Below, in pieces: positions 1 to 9,601 of a stretch of DNA of 64,000 nt. The notes beneath the pieces are model-generated. The model was not told the DNA's origin. It saw only the letters and a program-made list of their open reading frames with translations, and did no database searches. The number at the start of each line of letters is the position of its first letter. The first letter of the stretch is position 1. This stretch comes from Closterium sp. NIES-65. Lineage: Eukaryota; Streptophyta; Zygnematophyceae; Desmidiales; Closteriaceae. Both the position numbers and the translations under genes were made by a program. The stretch spans positions 62,001 to 126,000 of the forward strand of contig CANXME010002657.1 in assembly GCA_948144175.1 (NCBI GenBank), read 5' to 3'.

Positions 1-1580
1 GGAGCGAGAAGCCCCCGAGTCAAGGGTGAAGGTGTGGGAGGCCAAAGCCGACGCAGTATCCGAGAGAGCAGACTCACCAGCACTTGAGGGAGCAGACGCA
101 CGAGCACCTAGAGCAGCAGCCTCACTAGCACCTAGAGCAGCAGCCTCACCAGTACCTAGAGCGGCAGTCTCAATGCCCGGGTCGGGCAGAAAACACCGGT
201 AACAGTCACCCTCATCACTAATAGTCACAGTATACATGGCAGCAAGAATAGCATCAAAATCAAGGTCAAAGACAGCTACTCCCGCCCTAGACAGCTCACC
301 CCAGCGGGGGATCTCCGTGGCCTCCGGGAACTGGTGACGCCAAGCGTCCGTCAGGTGGCCAAAGCAGCGCTGGGTGGAGTGCACACCCCCGCACTGCTCA
401 CCCGCGCGGTCGCCGGTGCGTAGGACGTAGGTGCACGGACCAGTACCCCCACCCCGCTGGCGTGCAGCGTACCACTCACGGAGCTGCTAAGGGGAGGGGA
501 TGTCACGAGTGCGCTGCTGCTGCTGCTGTTGCTGGCGCTGACCACCACCTGAGCCGACCCTCTGCGCAACGCCACCCCGACCAGCTCCACCTTCTCCACC
601 ACCGCCACCTCCACTGCCGCCACCTCCGCCACCACCTCCGCTCCCACCGCCACCGCCGCCGCCTCCGCCTCCACTGCCGCCACCGACACCTCCACCCCCG
701 CCACCACCCTCACCGCCACCCCCACTCCCTCCGCCGCCTCCACAGCCGCCTCCACCGCCCCCGCTAGCTCCTCCAGCGCCCCTGCCCCCCGTGCCCTTGC
801 CAGGGCGGCGTATCCCGCTAGAGGTAGACGCCGCACCGACCGACTCAAGCCCAACGAGGTCGGCCGCAGCAGCAGAGGCAACAGAGGGCAAAAGGGGGGA
901 GGGGGAACACCCCTCAATGATGGGGGTGCGAGGGTCACCACGAGAGGCTCCTACAGCGACTATGCTCTTCTCCGCTGCTAGGAGGGCCTTCTCGCGGAGG
1001 TCAACGGTGAGGGTGGTGGGGCAAACTGAGAGGAAGTGGTCCCTGAATACGCGAAGGGAGTCAGGGAGGCGGGTGACTATGTAGTAGAGAGTGATGTTCA
1101 TGGGGGGGGGGGGGGGGGGTTCTTGGCGCAGAACTCAGCAGGATGCGCAGCGCGGTAGCGAGTGTCACTAGTGCGGAGGTGCGTAATGAGGTCAGCGACT
1201 GTGGGAAAGGCAGCAAGGTCAGGGAAGAGGTACGGTAGCATGAGGCGGCTCAGTGCAGCAGTGGCAGGGGAGGAGTAGCGTGCAACTATAGCGTCGTACA
1301 AGGTCTGAGCACTCTTGTACTGGCTAAAGTGCGCACGCTCAGAGGTAGGCAGGTGGCGACGCACAGCAAGACGTGCAGCAGCATCGCGTGTGGCCCACTG
1401 TGAGCGAACAGTGGCGTCAGCATCAGCAGCAGGGGCAGGAGAGGCACCAGAGGTGAGGTCAAAGAGGGAGAGACCATCTGCCCTATCGCACGGTAGGAAA
1501 AGCTGCAGGTCATCTATCCAGACATCAAAGACAATGGCCCGACTCTCAGCGTCAAAAGCGAGGACACTAGGGGTAGCCAT
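1..1580 (-). pseudogene. Gag-protease start of Copia copy A (frameshift and stop)
   Basis: The frame starts at ATG 1580-1578 and encodes a copia-type Gag beginning MATPSVLAFDAE. It breaks at an 18-base G run (1102-1119, plus strand) where the intact relative at 60745 continues NPPPMYITLY. The Gag resumes in another frame (1101 downward) with a glycine-rich tract at about 780-600. A TAG at 489-487 replaces the CAG of copy C, a C-to-T change. Beyond it the frame stays open through a Cys/His motif (CTYVLRTGDR, CGG, H, C) and a protease active-site sequence DSGAS near the window edge. This copy is coding-defective unless the G run is a sequence error. Confidence 0.85.
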
Positions 1581-2575
1581 GACAGAAGTAGACTAGTAGC
1601 GCGAACGGTGGGGTAAGGGCAGTGCAGTGATAGAGGCGCTGCTCTTACCGGACAGGGCGGCTCGGGCGGCTCGGCGGCTCGGCAGCTCGGCAGGAACTGT
1701 AGCTCGGCGGCTCGGCAGGAACTGCAGCTCGGCGGCTCGGCAGGAACTGCAGCTCGGCGGCTCGGCTACTCTGCGGCTCGGGCGGCTCGGGCGGCTCGGG
1801 CGGCTCAGGCGACTCGGGCGGCTCGGGCGGCTCGCCGGGACGACGGCTCGGGCGGCTCAGGTGGCGCGGTGGCTCGTGCGGCTCGGGTGGCATTAGCGGC
1901 TCGGTAGTAGTTCGGCGGGGCCGCGTGAAGGCGGGGTTGAGGCCGGGAAGGGCGTGCGACGGGGCCAGTAGGGGCTGGGCCGGGGCCGGGAAGGGGCGGC
2001 GCCGGAGCCGTAAGGTAGGCGACGGGGCCAGCAGAGACTGGGCCGGGTCGGGAAGGGCGGCGTCGGGGCCGAGAAAGGGCGGCGCCTGAGAAGGGAAGGG
2101 CAGCGACGAGGCCGCAGGGCTAGGCGACGGGGCCAGCAGGGGCGGGGCCGGGTTGCGAAGGGCGGCGTCGGGGCCGGGAAGGGCAGCGCCAGGGCCGCAA
2201 GGAGGCGACGGGGCCGCAGGTAGGCGACGGGGCCGCAGGTAGGCGTTGGGGCCGCAGGTAGGCGACGGGGCCGCAGGTAGGCGACGGGGCCGCATGTAGG
2301 CGACGGGGCCAGCAAGGGCGGGGCCGGGTCGGGAAGGGCGGCGCGAGGGCCGCGGGGTAGGCGATGGGGCCGAAAGGGCGGCGAATCGGGGCCGCGAAGG
2401 GCGGCTCGAGGGCCGCGGGGTAGGCGACGGGGCCGCTAGGGCGGCGGATCGGGGCCGTCAAGGTCGGCGCGACACAGTGAGAAAGGGGGAGCGCGACTCG
2501 GGCAAGGGCTGAGCGCGCTCCGGGCAGGAAAACAAATCGAATCGGTGGGCCCTAGGAACAGTTCCCACGAGGGAA
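1581..2575 (-). repeat. GC-rich tandem-repeat leader of Copia copy A
   Basis: About 1 kb between the primer-binding site and the Gag ATG consists of short GC-rich repeats. A clear 19-bp unit built around GGCGACGGGGCCGCAGGTA repeats at about 2210-2300, with diverged units around it and a CGGCTCGG-rich tract at about 1660-1880. Long open frames cross it on both strands, but they encode low-complexity Pro/Arg/Ala protein and are repeat artefacts. The other two family members have leaders of similar size made of different repeats. Confidence 0.8.
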
Positions 2576-2589
2576 CCTGCTCGATACCA

Positions 2590-2720
2590 TGAGAAAACTG
2601 AAACGAGAATGAATGCACTATGAAAGAGTTTGGTACAAGTACTAACCCTAATTGGGTTGTACCCCATATGGGCTACCCCACTACAGCCTACACAAAAGCA
2701 TAAGCTATAATGTTCTGACA
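2590..2720 (-). repeat. 5' LTR of Copia copy A, with adjacent primer-binding site
   Basis: The 131-bp LTR starts TGTCAGAACA and ends in CA on the minus strand. It aligns along its length with the 132-bp LTR at 59694-59825, including the shared block ACCCAATTAGGGTT. Directly downstream, the minus strand at 2589-2576 reads TGGTATCGAGCAGG, similar to the initiator-Met tRNA 3' end used by plant copia elements. The matching 3' LTR is not in the window. Confidence 0.85.
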
Positions 2721-3012
2721 CAATGAACGAAGGCATGAGCGAAGAATATATAACGAAACTACAGTGGTAACGGTAATAAACTGTGGTTGACCCGCGATGG
2801 GCATGGAACTTAGGTTGGGAAAATATCGAAGCGGAGGCCCGGAGCGCGGGTTACCCGCCGAGCCGTGAGGTCGGGGTGCGACGTGCGAAGGTGGCGGGAG
2901 GATTGTCGATGCGAGGGTTGCGAGTGGTAACGGTGCTGATTGTGGTGCTACAATGGTGTACGCGCTGAGCAGGGACGCGAAGTAAGGAAAAGGAATTTTC
3001 CTTAAAAAGGGA
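2721..3012 (-). repeat. Gypsy LTR fragment, split by Copia copy A
   Basis: The reverse complement of this stretch aligns with the gypsy LTR at 56490-56821. Shared blocks include CCTTTTCCTTACTTCGCGTC, GTTACCACTCGC and GTAGTTTCG. The match stops exactly at the Copia LTR boundary, so the rest of the LTR should lie left of the window. The sequence right of 3012 is not purine-rich and does not resemble gypsy interior, so this is the 5' edge of a minus-strand element or a solo LTR. Confidence 0.8.
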
Positions 3013-3582
3013 AACCGATGTCAGTTGAAGGAGCAACATTGACTTCATGAGTGGATTGAATTCTCTATGCTTTCATGATTTTTTTCGCATGATTTTTTTC
3101 ATCAATACACCCGAGATGAATTTTCTTCTTAATTTAAAACCTGATCTCCCTTAGTCCTGGTTGAAGCGCGTTAGCATTTAGTGGGTACTGTAAATTGTGG
3201 TCCCAAGCGAGGCGGACCCTTCTGGCCCAGAATCTAGGAATAGGGTACAGTGCGCCTCCGCTCGCGTCTCCCTCACGACAGTTCCGTCCCAATTCGAGTT
3301 CAACCAATCCCAACCATTTTCACAACCCAGCCAAAGCAACCGAACTTAAATCTTTTCAAAAACTCAAGAAAATCTCCTGACTTCGTTTCCCTAATCCAAC
3401 GAGCAACCGACCTTATCCAGAAATTCGTCCTCCCGGATTTCCTTCCACCTTGCCGAAACAGCCAAATATTCTGTGTTTGCCTGAAACTCTTACGCTGCAG
3501 AATTCATTTGCTTCTGGTGGTCCATTTGATCACATTGCACGTTATTTCCCCTGCGCCTGCTAGGTTCAGCCTCGACGGAGAA
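3013..3582 (+). other. Upstream region of the naphthoate synthase gene
   Basis: AT-richer DNA with a short duplicated motif GCATGATTTTTTTC at about 3065-3100, then a C-rich stretch that probably includes the 5' UTR. The reading frame of exon 1 is open back to 3250, but that upstream part has no resemblance to naphthoate synthases and would bury the targeting motif, so I treat it as untranslated. No convincing TATA box was seen. Confidence 0.4.
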
Positions 3583-6500
3583 ATGGATCGCGATCAAGCG
3601 CTGCGGCGACTTCAGGTTTACGGTCGCCATATCGCACCCGCCTATTCGACCCCTCCAGAAACCACCAATAACGAGGCTGCTTACAACGAGTCCCAGCTGA
3701 ACCTGCAACCCTGCAGTAACAACAGCGATCGCAGCGGCGCGACCGGCGTGTATGCTTCAGCCACAGGAAAGCCATCTAAGTATGCGTTAATGCACGGCGA
3801 GGTGTCGAGCGCGCCGGTAGTGTGGCAGCCGGGTCGCATCGAGGGGCCTCCGCTCCAAGACGTTCTTTACGAGACGGCCGTTGGAGAGGGGATCGCCAAG
3901 GTATAACCGATGTGCTGCCTCCTTTGGAAAACTGTTTACCAAGGGACGTGCATTCGTGAAGGGAGTGCCACAGTGGTATTACTAGGAAAAGTGTCGCCAT
4001 TCGTCGTCTAAGAGGATCGCCTGATAACCACCTCAACACCCTCCCGCAATCCTGACCGTCAGATCACGATCAACCGACCCGAGAGGAGGAACGCTTTCCG
4101 GCCGGAAACGGTGAAGGAGCTGAAGCGCGCGTTCGACGCTGCGAGGGACGATGTGACCGTTGGAGTGATCATCTTCACCGGCAAGGTGAGAAGCTCAACA
4201 CAAGGCGATGGTGAGATGAAAACACAGGCCAGGCGAGCCTTTCAACGCAAGCTGAGTCTACTAAGAGTGACCAGGCCGCGAGGGGGAACAACCGAGAACG
4301 GAATTCCACCAACCCGTTTCTAGCTTTTCACCTTTTCTCGTCCTTTCGCACCGTCCCTGTTGTCTCTCAGGGGGACCTGTCATTCTGCAGCGGCGGAGAC
4401 CAGGCTGTGAGGGGCAAGCACGGATACGTCGGGGGCGACCAGGTGCCGCGCCTCAACGTGCTGGACCTGCAGGTGTGCTATTCAGGAGAAAAAAGGGGAG
4501 GGGGAGGGGGAGAGGGAGGAGGAGGGGGAGGGGGAGGGGGAGGGGGAAGGACCCTATCATTGTGTGCACATGTGTGTGGGGGGCGACCAGGTGCCTCGAC
4601 TCAACGTGCTGGACCTGCAGGTGTGCTTTTCAGGAGAAAAGGGGAAGAGGAATGGGAAGGGGAGAGGGGGGGGGGGGGAGGGGGGGGGGGGGGGGAGTAG
4701 GACCAGGAACCACAATTGAATATAAATGCTCTCATACTCATTCCAGGCACCTCTCGCTCCCCCCTATCTTGCTGTCGCTGCATTCCCCCCTCCCTTCCCC
4801 GTACCATGATCCCCCTGATTCTCTTATCACCTGACTCATAATGAGATTTGCTGCTTTTTTAGGCGCCCCAAAACGATCTTCTTATCACCTGCCTATGACG
4901 GTGGCTCCCTCTTCCCCTCCATTTTCCAACCCTTCCTCCCCCCCACCACTTTCCAACCCTTCGCCACCCCATAACCCCTCCAATTCTCTTGTCCACCGGC
5001 TCATAATGAGGGTTGCGCTCCCTCCTTCCCCTCCTTCCCCTCCGCCACCCTCTCCTTTCCACCACGTTCGACCCTCCCCTTTCCACCACGTTCGACCCTC
5101 CCCTTTCCACACTTTCCCCCTCTGCCGCTCGTGTCACTGCAGGTTCAGATTCGGCGGACTCCCAAGCCAGTAATCGCCATGGTAAGTCAATGATTTCCCA
5201 CGTGATAAAGTCCGTCCAACTGCATGTGTTGCACGTGTTGCATGTGCTGCGCTGCTGCGTGTTGCGTGTCCCTCGTTCCTCAAGAGCATGCATCAGTTCT
5301 GCTCTGGTCTTCAAGCATTTCTCTTCTGCGTTCCCTCCCTCCATCCGAGTGCAGGTTGCAGGGTACGCCATAGGAGGAGGCCACGTGCTGCATCTGGTGT
5401 GTGACATCACCATTGCTGCTGACAACGCTGTGTTCGGTCAGACCGGCCCCAAGGTGAGGGGGGCGCTTGACGTGGGTCAGGGCCTGAAGGTGAGGTGACG
5501 CAGGGAGTGAAGGTGGGGCAGAGGCAGGCGCTGAAGGTAGGTCAGGGGCAGAAGGGTACGCCATAGGGGGAGGTTACGCGCTGCATCTGGTGTGTGACAT
5601 CACCATTGCTGCTCACAACGCTGTGTTCGGTCAGACCGGCCACCTGGCTTGCTTGTAACTGTGCCTGATCATCTGGCCCTGTTGGTCAAGCACAGTTACA
5701 AGCAACCCACCTATGCCCCTGTTGCTGTTCCCCGTTGCCCTGCATTATCTGCCCTTCTCCCCTTACAGGTGGGCAGCTTTGATGCGGGGTATGGCTGTTC
5801 TATCATGTCCCGAGTCGGCTCTTGCCCGTAACCAATGCTTCCTCATATTAGTCGTTCCCCCCTCAATAACTGCTCCTTATTCCTACCAGGTGGGCAGCTT
5901 CGATGCAGGGTACGGCAGCTCTATCATGTCTCGCTTCGTGCCCATCACTGTAACCCTCACCTCACCTATGCTCTGTTAACGCCCCTCACGAGTCACCTTC
6001 TCTGTTATCCCTCGCCCCTCCCAGGTGGGCAGCTTCGATGCGGGGTACGGCAGCTCTATCATGTCTCGCCTTGTGGGTCCCAAGAAGGCGAGGGAGATCT
6101 GGTTCCTGGCCAGGCACTACACGGCCACACAGGCACTCGACATGGGGCTTATTAATACCGTTGTGCCGGTGAGCGCTCTTAAGCACTGCTATTGCCATGC
6201 TGGCGCCAGTGTTGGTGTGCCTCGGTGCGTGCTGCATTAGGCAGCAGAGGGAGATCTGGTTCCTGGCCAGGCACTACACGGCCACACAGGCACTCGACAT
6301 GGGGCTTATTAATACCGTTGTGCCGGTGAGCGCTCTTAAGCACTGCTATTGCCATGCTGGCGCCAGTGTTGGTGTGCCTCGGTGTGTGCTGCATTAGGCA
6401 GCAGAGGGAGATCTGGTTCCTGGCCAGGCACTACACGGCTGCTCAGGGGCCCATCAATACCGTTGTTCCCGTGAGTGTTTCTTGTTTCTGGTCAACACTC

Positions 6501-7705
6501 TTGCTCGACAAGGTTTGCTGTTAAAAGGTAGCAGCAGCCTGAGGGAGATCTGGTTCCTCGCAAGGCACTAGACACCCCCGCACTCCTGACACTCTGCGCA
6601 TCCCTTGCCTGAACTCAGTTTTCTTTCTTATGCCCCTAAGTATGCTACTTACCTGATTCAAATAATGTTTATTGTTTGGGAGAATAACCTTTTGCCCCTC
6701 AACTAACCTTTGAACTTCTGTCCCCTCCGCTGTGTGAATCATCAGCTGGCAAGTCTGGAGGCAGAGACAGTGAAGTGGTGCCGGGAGATCCTAAGGAACA
6801 GCCCCACAGCGCTGAGGGTGCTCACTCTGGTCCCCTCGACTAACCTTTTAACTTCTGTCCACTCCCACACATGAAACGTCAGCTGGCGAAATTGGAGCAG
6901 GAGACAGTCAAGTGGTGCCGGGAGATCCTAAGGAACAGCCCCACGGCGCTGAGGGTGCTCAAGTCGGCAATCAATGCAGTGGATGATGGCACCGCTGGAT
7001 TGCAGGTGGGCTGTGGGTGATGTGTTGGTGACTGTGTCGCGTGCATGGCACGGTATGCAGGTAAGGGATGCACTATACAGCACACCAGTGAGTGAAAGAA
7101 TAGCCCCACGGCGCTGTGGGTGCTCAAGTCGGCAGTCACTGCAGTGGATGACGGCACTGCTGGCTTGCAGGTGGGCTGACATGAATGTGTGGGTGATAAG
7201 TCGTGTGCTGGCTTGCACACAGCAGGTAATGTGTCTACGGGATGAAGGAACATCCCCACGGCCCTGAGGGTGCTCAAGTCGGCCATCGATGCAGTGGATG
7301 ATGGCACTGCTGGCTTGTAGGTAAGTTGAGATGCGTGTGCCATGGCCAGGTCTCATGTGCATAGCATGGAGGTGATGTGGCATGTGACTGATATGCAGTA
7401 ATGGAGGCAGTATTCCACACATAATGAGACGAGGGAACATTCTCACGGGTTGAGACAGGTGTAAACATGCTTACAGGCGTCGCATACTGGTGGTGTGCCG
7501 TTTGTATGCCATGCAAGTGATGTGTCGTGTGCCTGCCACATGTCATATGCCCGCTCTCTTCCTTCGCTGTTATCTTCTACTTGAGTAGGAGCTGGCTGGA
7601 AATGCAACGCTGATTTTCTACAACACTCCGGAAGCAGTGGAAGGCCGTGAGTCATACTTGAGCGGGCGTGCACCGGATTTTTCCAAGTTCCCACGGCTTC
7701 CATAG
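3583..7705 (+). CDS. menB: 1,4-dihydroxy-2-naphthoyl-CoA synthase (naphthoate synthase), eight exons
   Basis: Catalyses ring closure of o-succinylbenzoyl-CoA to DHNA-CoA in phylloquinone synthesis; the plant enzyme is peroxisomal. Proposed exons: 3583-3900, 4063-4185, 4371-4472, 5143-5181, 5355-5453, 6025-6168, 6883-7005, 7589-7705. All junctions are phase 0 with GT/AG ends and give about 354 residues, close to plant homologues. Visible family motifs: [44 protein letters not shown] (crotonase-fold catalytic region), [22 protein letters not shown] and the C-terminal DFSKFP. The start was chosen because residues 9-17 read RLQVYGRHI, fitting a PTS2 peroxisomal signal (R-L-x5-H-L/I), as in the plant enzyme. 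Partial exon copies flank exons 3, 5, 6 and 7; I used the copies that keep the full conserved sequence. Whether any extra copy is spliced cannot be told here. Confidence 0.9.
4495..4700 (+). repeat. G-rich purine tracts around a copy of the exon 3 end
   Basis: Two long purine runs (about 4486-4550 and 4632-4697), mostly GGGGGA and pure G, follow the donor of exon 3. Between them, 4579-4620 repeats the last 42 bases of exon 3 (GACCAGGTGCC to GACCTGCAG) with its GTGTGC donor and a few substitutions. The long G runs could form G-quadruplexes and are also prone to assembly error. Confidence 0.75.
5554..5642 (+). pseudogene. Partial copy of naphthoate synthase exon 5
   Basis: About 89 bases repeat exon 5 from GGGTACGCC to GACCGGCC. 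They carry several substitutions, including His to Tyr after the GGG motif and Asp to His in the later AADN motif, and end without the Lys codon and donor. No clear acceptor precedes it. It lies about 100 bases after the real exon 5, consistent with a local tandem duplication that has decayed. Confidence 0.75.
5769..5940 (+). pseudogene. Two truncated upstream copies of naphthoate synthase exon 6
   Basis: Copies of the exon 6 start occur at 5769-5815 and 5890-5940, each behind a pyrimidine-rich CAG acceptor and each reading VGSFDAGYG followed by S/C-SIMSR. Both lose similarity where the real exon (6025) continues LVGPKKAR. They carry their own 3' splice signals, so they are units of intron end plus exon start. 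Splicing into either one would give a truncated, probably inactive enzyme. Confidence 0.8.
6091..6440 (+). repeat. 157-bp tandem repeat of exon 6 end plus intron 6 start
   Basis: The segment from AGGGAGATCTGG to the intron sequence ending GCATTAGGCAGC is repeated with period 157 bp: 6091-6247, 6248-6404, and a third copy that diverges after about 6440. The first two differ at very few positions, so the duplication is recent compared with neighbouring decayed copies. Each copy includes exon 6 coding sequence from [10 protein letters not shown] to VVP with its GTGAGC donor. A short fourth piece of the exon (GAGGGAGATCTGGTTCCT) occurs near 6541. Confidence 0.9.
6746..6823 (+). pseudogene. Truncated upstream copy of naphthoate synthase exon 7
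   Basis: It begins behind an ATCAG acceptor and encodes [20 protein letters not shown], matching the start of exon 7 at 6883. It stops at the point where the second copy of the intron end begins. The unit is about 137 bp and includes intron sequence (CTAACCTTT, ACTTCTGTCC) repeated before both copies. The copy at 6883 is complete and carries the [10 protein letters not shown] end, so I take that one as the functional exon. Confidence 0.8.
7097..7320 (+). pseudogene. Downstream copies of the naphthoate synthase exon 7 end
   Basis: Copies of the 3' half of exon 7 lie at 7097-7170 and 7246-7320, each ending in the AVDDGTAGL codons followed by a donor (GTGGGC or GTAAGT). The second has CAG changed to TAG at the exon end. 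A third, badly decayed trace (GGGAACATTCTCACGG) lies near 7434. Spacing of the exon ends is about 165 and 150 bp. They are in line with exon 7 but lack its start. Confidence 0.8.
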
Positions 7706-8112
7706 GCACCAGGTTACTATTCAGCTCTAAATGCTCTTTCACTTGGGGTGATGAAGTTCCAGCTGTCAGGCAAAAAAAATGTGCAGCACTTATCGCTTCC
7801 ATAATTGTTGTCCTCTATATACCACCGTAATAGCTGCTGTAGGTGAACAGTTTGTTATACTAAAACCGAAGCCGTGAACCCCTCTTTGGGTGATGATTTT
7901 GGGGAGGTCAACCAGCGCACCGCGTTGGATGCTTTCGCCGCAGGCCACACCTGTGGTGGTGGTCGGTTTGCCGTGGTTCCGTCCAGCTCGGGCAGAATTC
8001 GGTGGGATGGGATGGGATCCCTTAGGGCACGCTTGGCGGTTTGCTGGAACGATTCGATATGAGCACGCTAGGCGCTTTCGTTTTTCCAACAGCCAATATC
8101 ATTGATACTCAA
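7706..8112 (+). other. 3' flank of naphthoate synthase, up to the DIRS-like element
   Basis: About 400 bases with no supported gene. A 99-residue open frame on the minus strand (8089-7790) and shorter plus-strand frames resemble nothing I recognise and are not credible on length alone. The first part probably contains the 3' UTR of naphthoate synthase. A TGGGATGGGATGGGATCC run lies at about 8003-8020. Confidence 0.4.
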
Positions 8113-8186
8113 ATTGAGAAAGCTTGCTTTCTTTCTTATCAATTGGCATCGTTCTCATTACAAGGCATCGTTCTCATTACAAATGG
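8113..8186 (-). repeat. Split direct repeat B2 of the DIRS-like element
   Basis: Copy of B1 at the outer end, 74 bp long because a 19-bp piece (GGCATCGTTCTCATTACAA) is duplicated within it. The outer ATT is at 8113-8115. Confidence 0.88.
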
Positions 8187-8305
8187 CGTATTACAACATT
8201 TGCATCATCGTTCGACATAAGCTAGTGCGGACTAATAACACTAGCTATTGTGTACCCTATCCAAGTGGCATTAGCAAGGCAGTTTACACTGGGGTGGGTG
8301 GTGGG

Positions 8306-8495
8306 AATGTTGAGTGAGCCGTTTGAAAATTGAGAAACGTGGGTGGAGGGAAATGAGCTCCAACCCACGGTTTTTGTAGTTGGAGAAGGGCGTTTAGCGC
8401 GCTTCGACGATGCCAATTGTGCAGTACAAGCAGCTTCGCTTTCACAATACACAATTTTAAAAAACACTACATGTGTGTTTAAAAATTATAATATT
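8306..8495 (-). repeat. Split direct repeat A2 of the DIRS-like element
   Basis: A 190-bp copy of A1. Its ATT end (8493-8495) is shared with the start of B1, forming the internal copy of the circle junction. A unique stretch of about 120 bp separates it from B2. Confidence 0.92.
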
Positions 8496-8547
8496 GAGAA
8501 AGCTTGCTTTCTTTCTTATCAATTGGCATCGTTCTCATTACAAATGG
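8493..8547 (-). repeat. Split direct repeat B1 of the DIRS-like element
   Basis: A 55-bp sequence starting ATTGAGAAAGCTTGC on the plus strand and ending CAAATGG. It abuts A2 and overlaps the last codons of the recombinase frame. Confidence 0.88.
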
Positions 8548-9584
8548 GGTCTCTGAGACATGGGCAGCGGGGGCCTCCGGTTGCGTACGAGTGCCTCTGT
8601 GTGTTGCGCCGATGACACCGCATGCGTCGAATCTTGTAGGGTACGGGAGGCTTCGATGAGGGGCTCGACGTATGGCGTAACATACATTTCCTTTGCTGTG
8701 TCGCTTCGCCATCTGCCCAGCCGTTTGAAGACTCTGTCTGGCACTCCCGTGTTGGCTGCTACTGTGGCTGCACCTTTTCGGAAAGAATGGGTGCCTAGCT
8801 GCAACTCTCCAAGGCCAACCTTTGCGAAGGCTTCCTTGCACCAGTTCCGGATCGTAGTGTATGAAGGTGGCCTAGCCTGGCCCTCGCTGGTTGAACCGTG
8901 ACCGAAGACACGAATCAATGGTCCCTCTGACCGTGGGCCATAGCCAGCGAGTCGGATGAAGCGTCGGGTGCAGCGCACTGGGCAGCAGGGGTCCGCCGTT
9001 GCTGCAATGGGTATCCAAGTGCCGTGACCAGCTTGATCGGTCTTGGAGTGTGGTATGAGAATCCACATGACCTCGTCGTCGAATTGGATGTCTTGCCATT
9101 TTATGGCTACTAGGTCAGAGTATCGCAGGAATCCGGAGTACATGAGGATGGGTATCAACCCTTTCTGAAATTGCGCAGGATCGTCGGACTGCAAGTAGCT
9201 CGCGGCCATTTCCTGGACTTGTTGGATCGAGACGGGTTCCTTCAGACGAGTAGGGCGTGGGCAGTGTCGCTTTGCATAGTCACGGACTTGGGTGGTGAAC
9301 GGTCCGGTTGTCGGGCATTTGCTCCCGGTCATGCGATGGGCGAAGCTGACCGCCGAGCAGGTTAGCTGCACTACGGACAGGGTGGCTTTGCGTCGGATTG
9401 CGTGTACCAGGTATAGCGCGAGGGTCATGTCGGATGCCGGGAGGAATGGAAGGTTCACTTTTGTGCAGAAGGCTCGAAACTTGGCCCAGTATGGTTCATA
9501 TGTCTGGATCGTAGAATCGGCGCGGGACTGCGCGAGCATGTTGATCAGTTGGTCGTGTAACTTTGGGAGCAAATCTGAACACAA
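8538..9584 (-). CDS. Tyrosine recombinase of the DIRS-like element
   Basis: A 348-residue integrase of the phage-type tyrosine recombinase family, used by DIRS-group elements to insert a circular DNA intermediate. An N-terminal helical SAM-like region (about residues 10-110) precedes the catalytic domain. Catalytic residues are visible: Arg in SGFLRYSDLVAIKW, HSFRKG (the HxxR box), and Tyr in GRWRSDTAKEMYV. The set looks intact. The last codons lie in repeat B1. Only 17 bp separate it from the RT stop, suggesting both are expressed from one transcript. Confidence 0.92.
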   Translation of the reverse strand: MCSDLLPKLHDQLINMLAQSRADSTIQTYEPYWAKFRAFCTKVNLPFLPASDMTLALYLVHAIRRKATLSVVQLTCSAVSFAHRMTGSKCPTTGPFTTQVRDYAKRHCPRPTRLKEPVSIQQVQEMAASYLQSDDPAQFQKGLIPILMYSGFLRYSDLVAIKWQDIQFDDEVMWILIPHSKTDQAGHGTWIPIAATADPCCPVRCTRRFIRLAGYGPRSEGPLIRVFGHGSTSEGQARPPSYTTIRNWCKEAFAKVGLGELQLGTHSFRKGAATVAANTGVPDRVFKRLGRWRSDTAKEMYVTPYVEPLIEASRTLQDSTHAVSSAQHTEALVRNRRPPLPMSQRPHL

Positions 9585-9601
9585 GGTGTATATATTTTGA
9601 A

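Larger units (their letters stand above)
1..2720 (-). mobile_element. Ty1/copia retrotransposon, glycine-rich Gag family, copy A (truncated by window edge)
   Basis: Read on the minus strand, the order is LTR (2720-2590), primer-binding site, GC-rich repetitive leader, then a Gag frame starting at 1580 that runs into the protease region at the window edge. Layout, LTR size and Gag sequence match two other copies in this window (31379-39018 and 59694-64000), so all three are one family. The element interrupts a gypsy LTR that resumes at 2721. Integrase, RT, RNase H and the 3' LTR lie outside the window. Confidence 0.9.

Noticed and set aside
1645..2315. Long Pro/Arg/Ala open frames on the minus strand
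   Set aside because: They lie in the GC-rich tandem-repeat leader of Copia A; open frames in several phases result from the repeat composition.
7790..8089. 99-codon minus-strand frame beside the DIRS-like element
   Set aside because: Not recognisable, short, and in a flank that probably includes the 3' UTR of naphthoate synthase.
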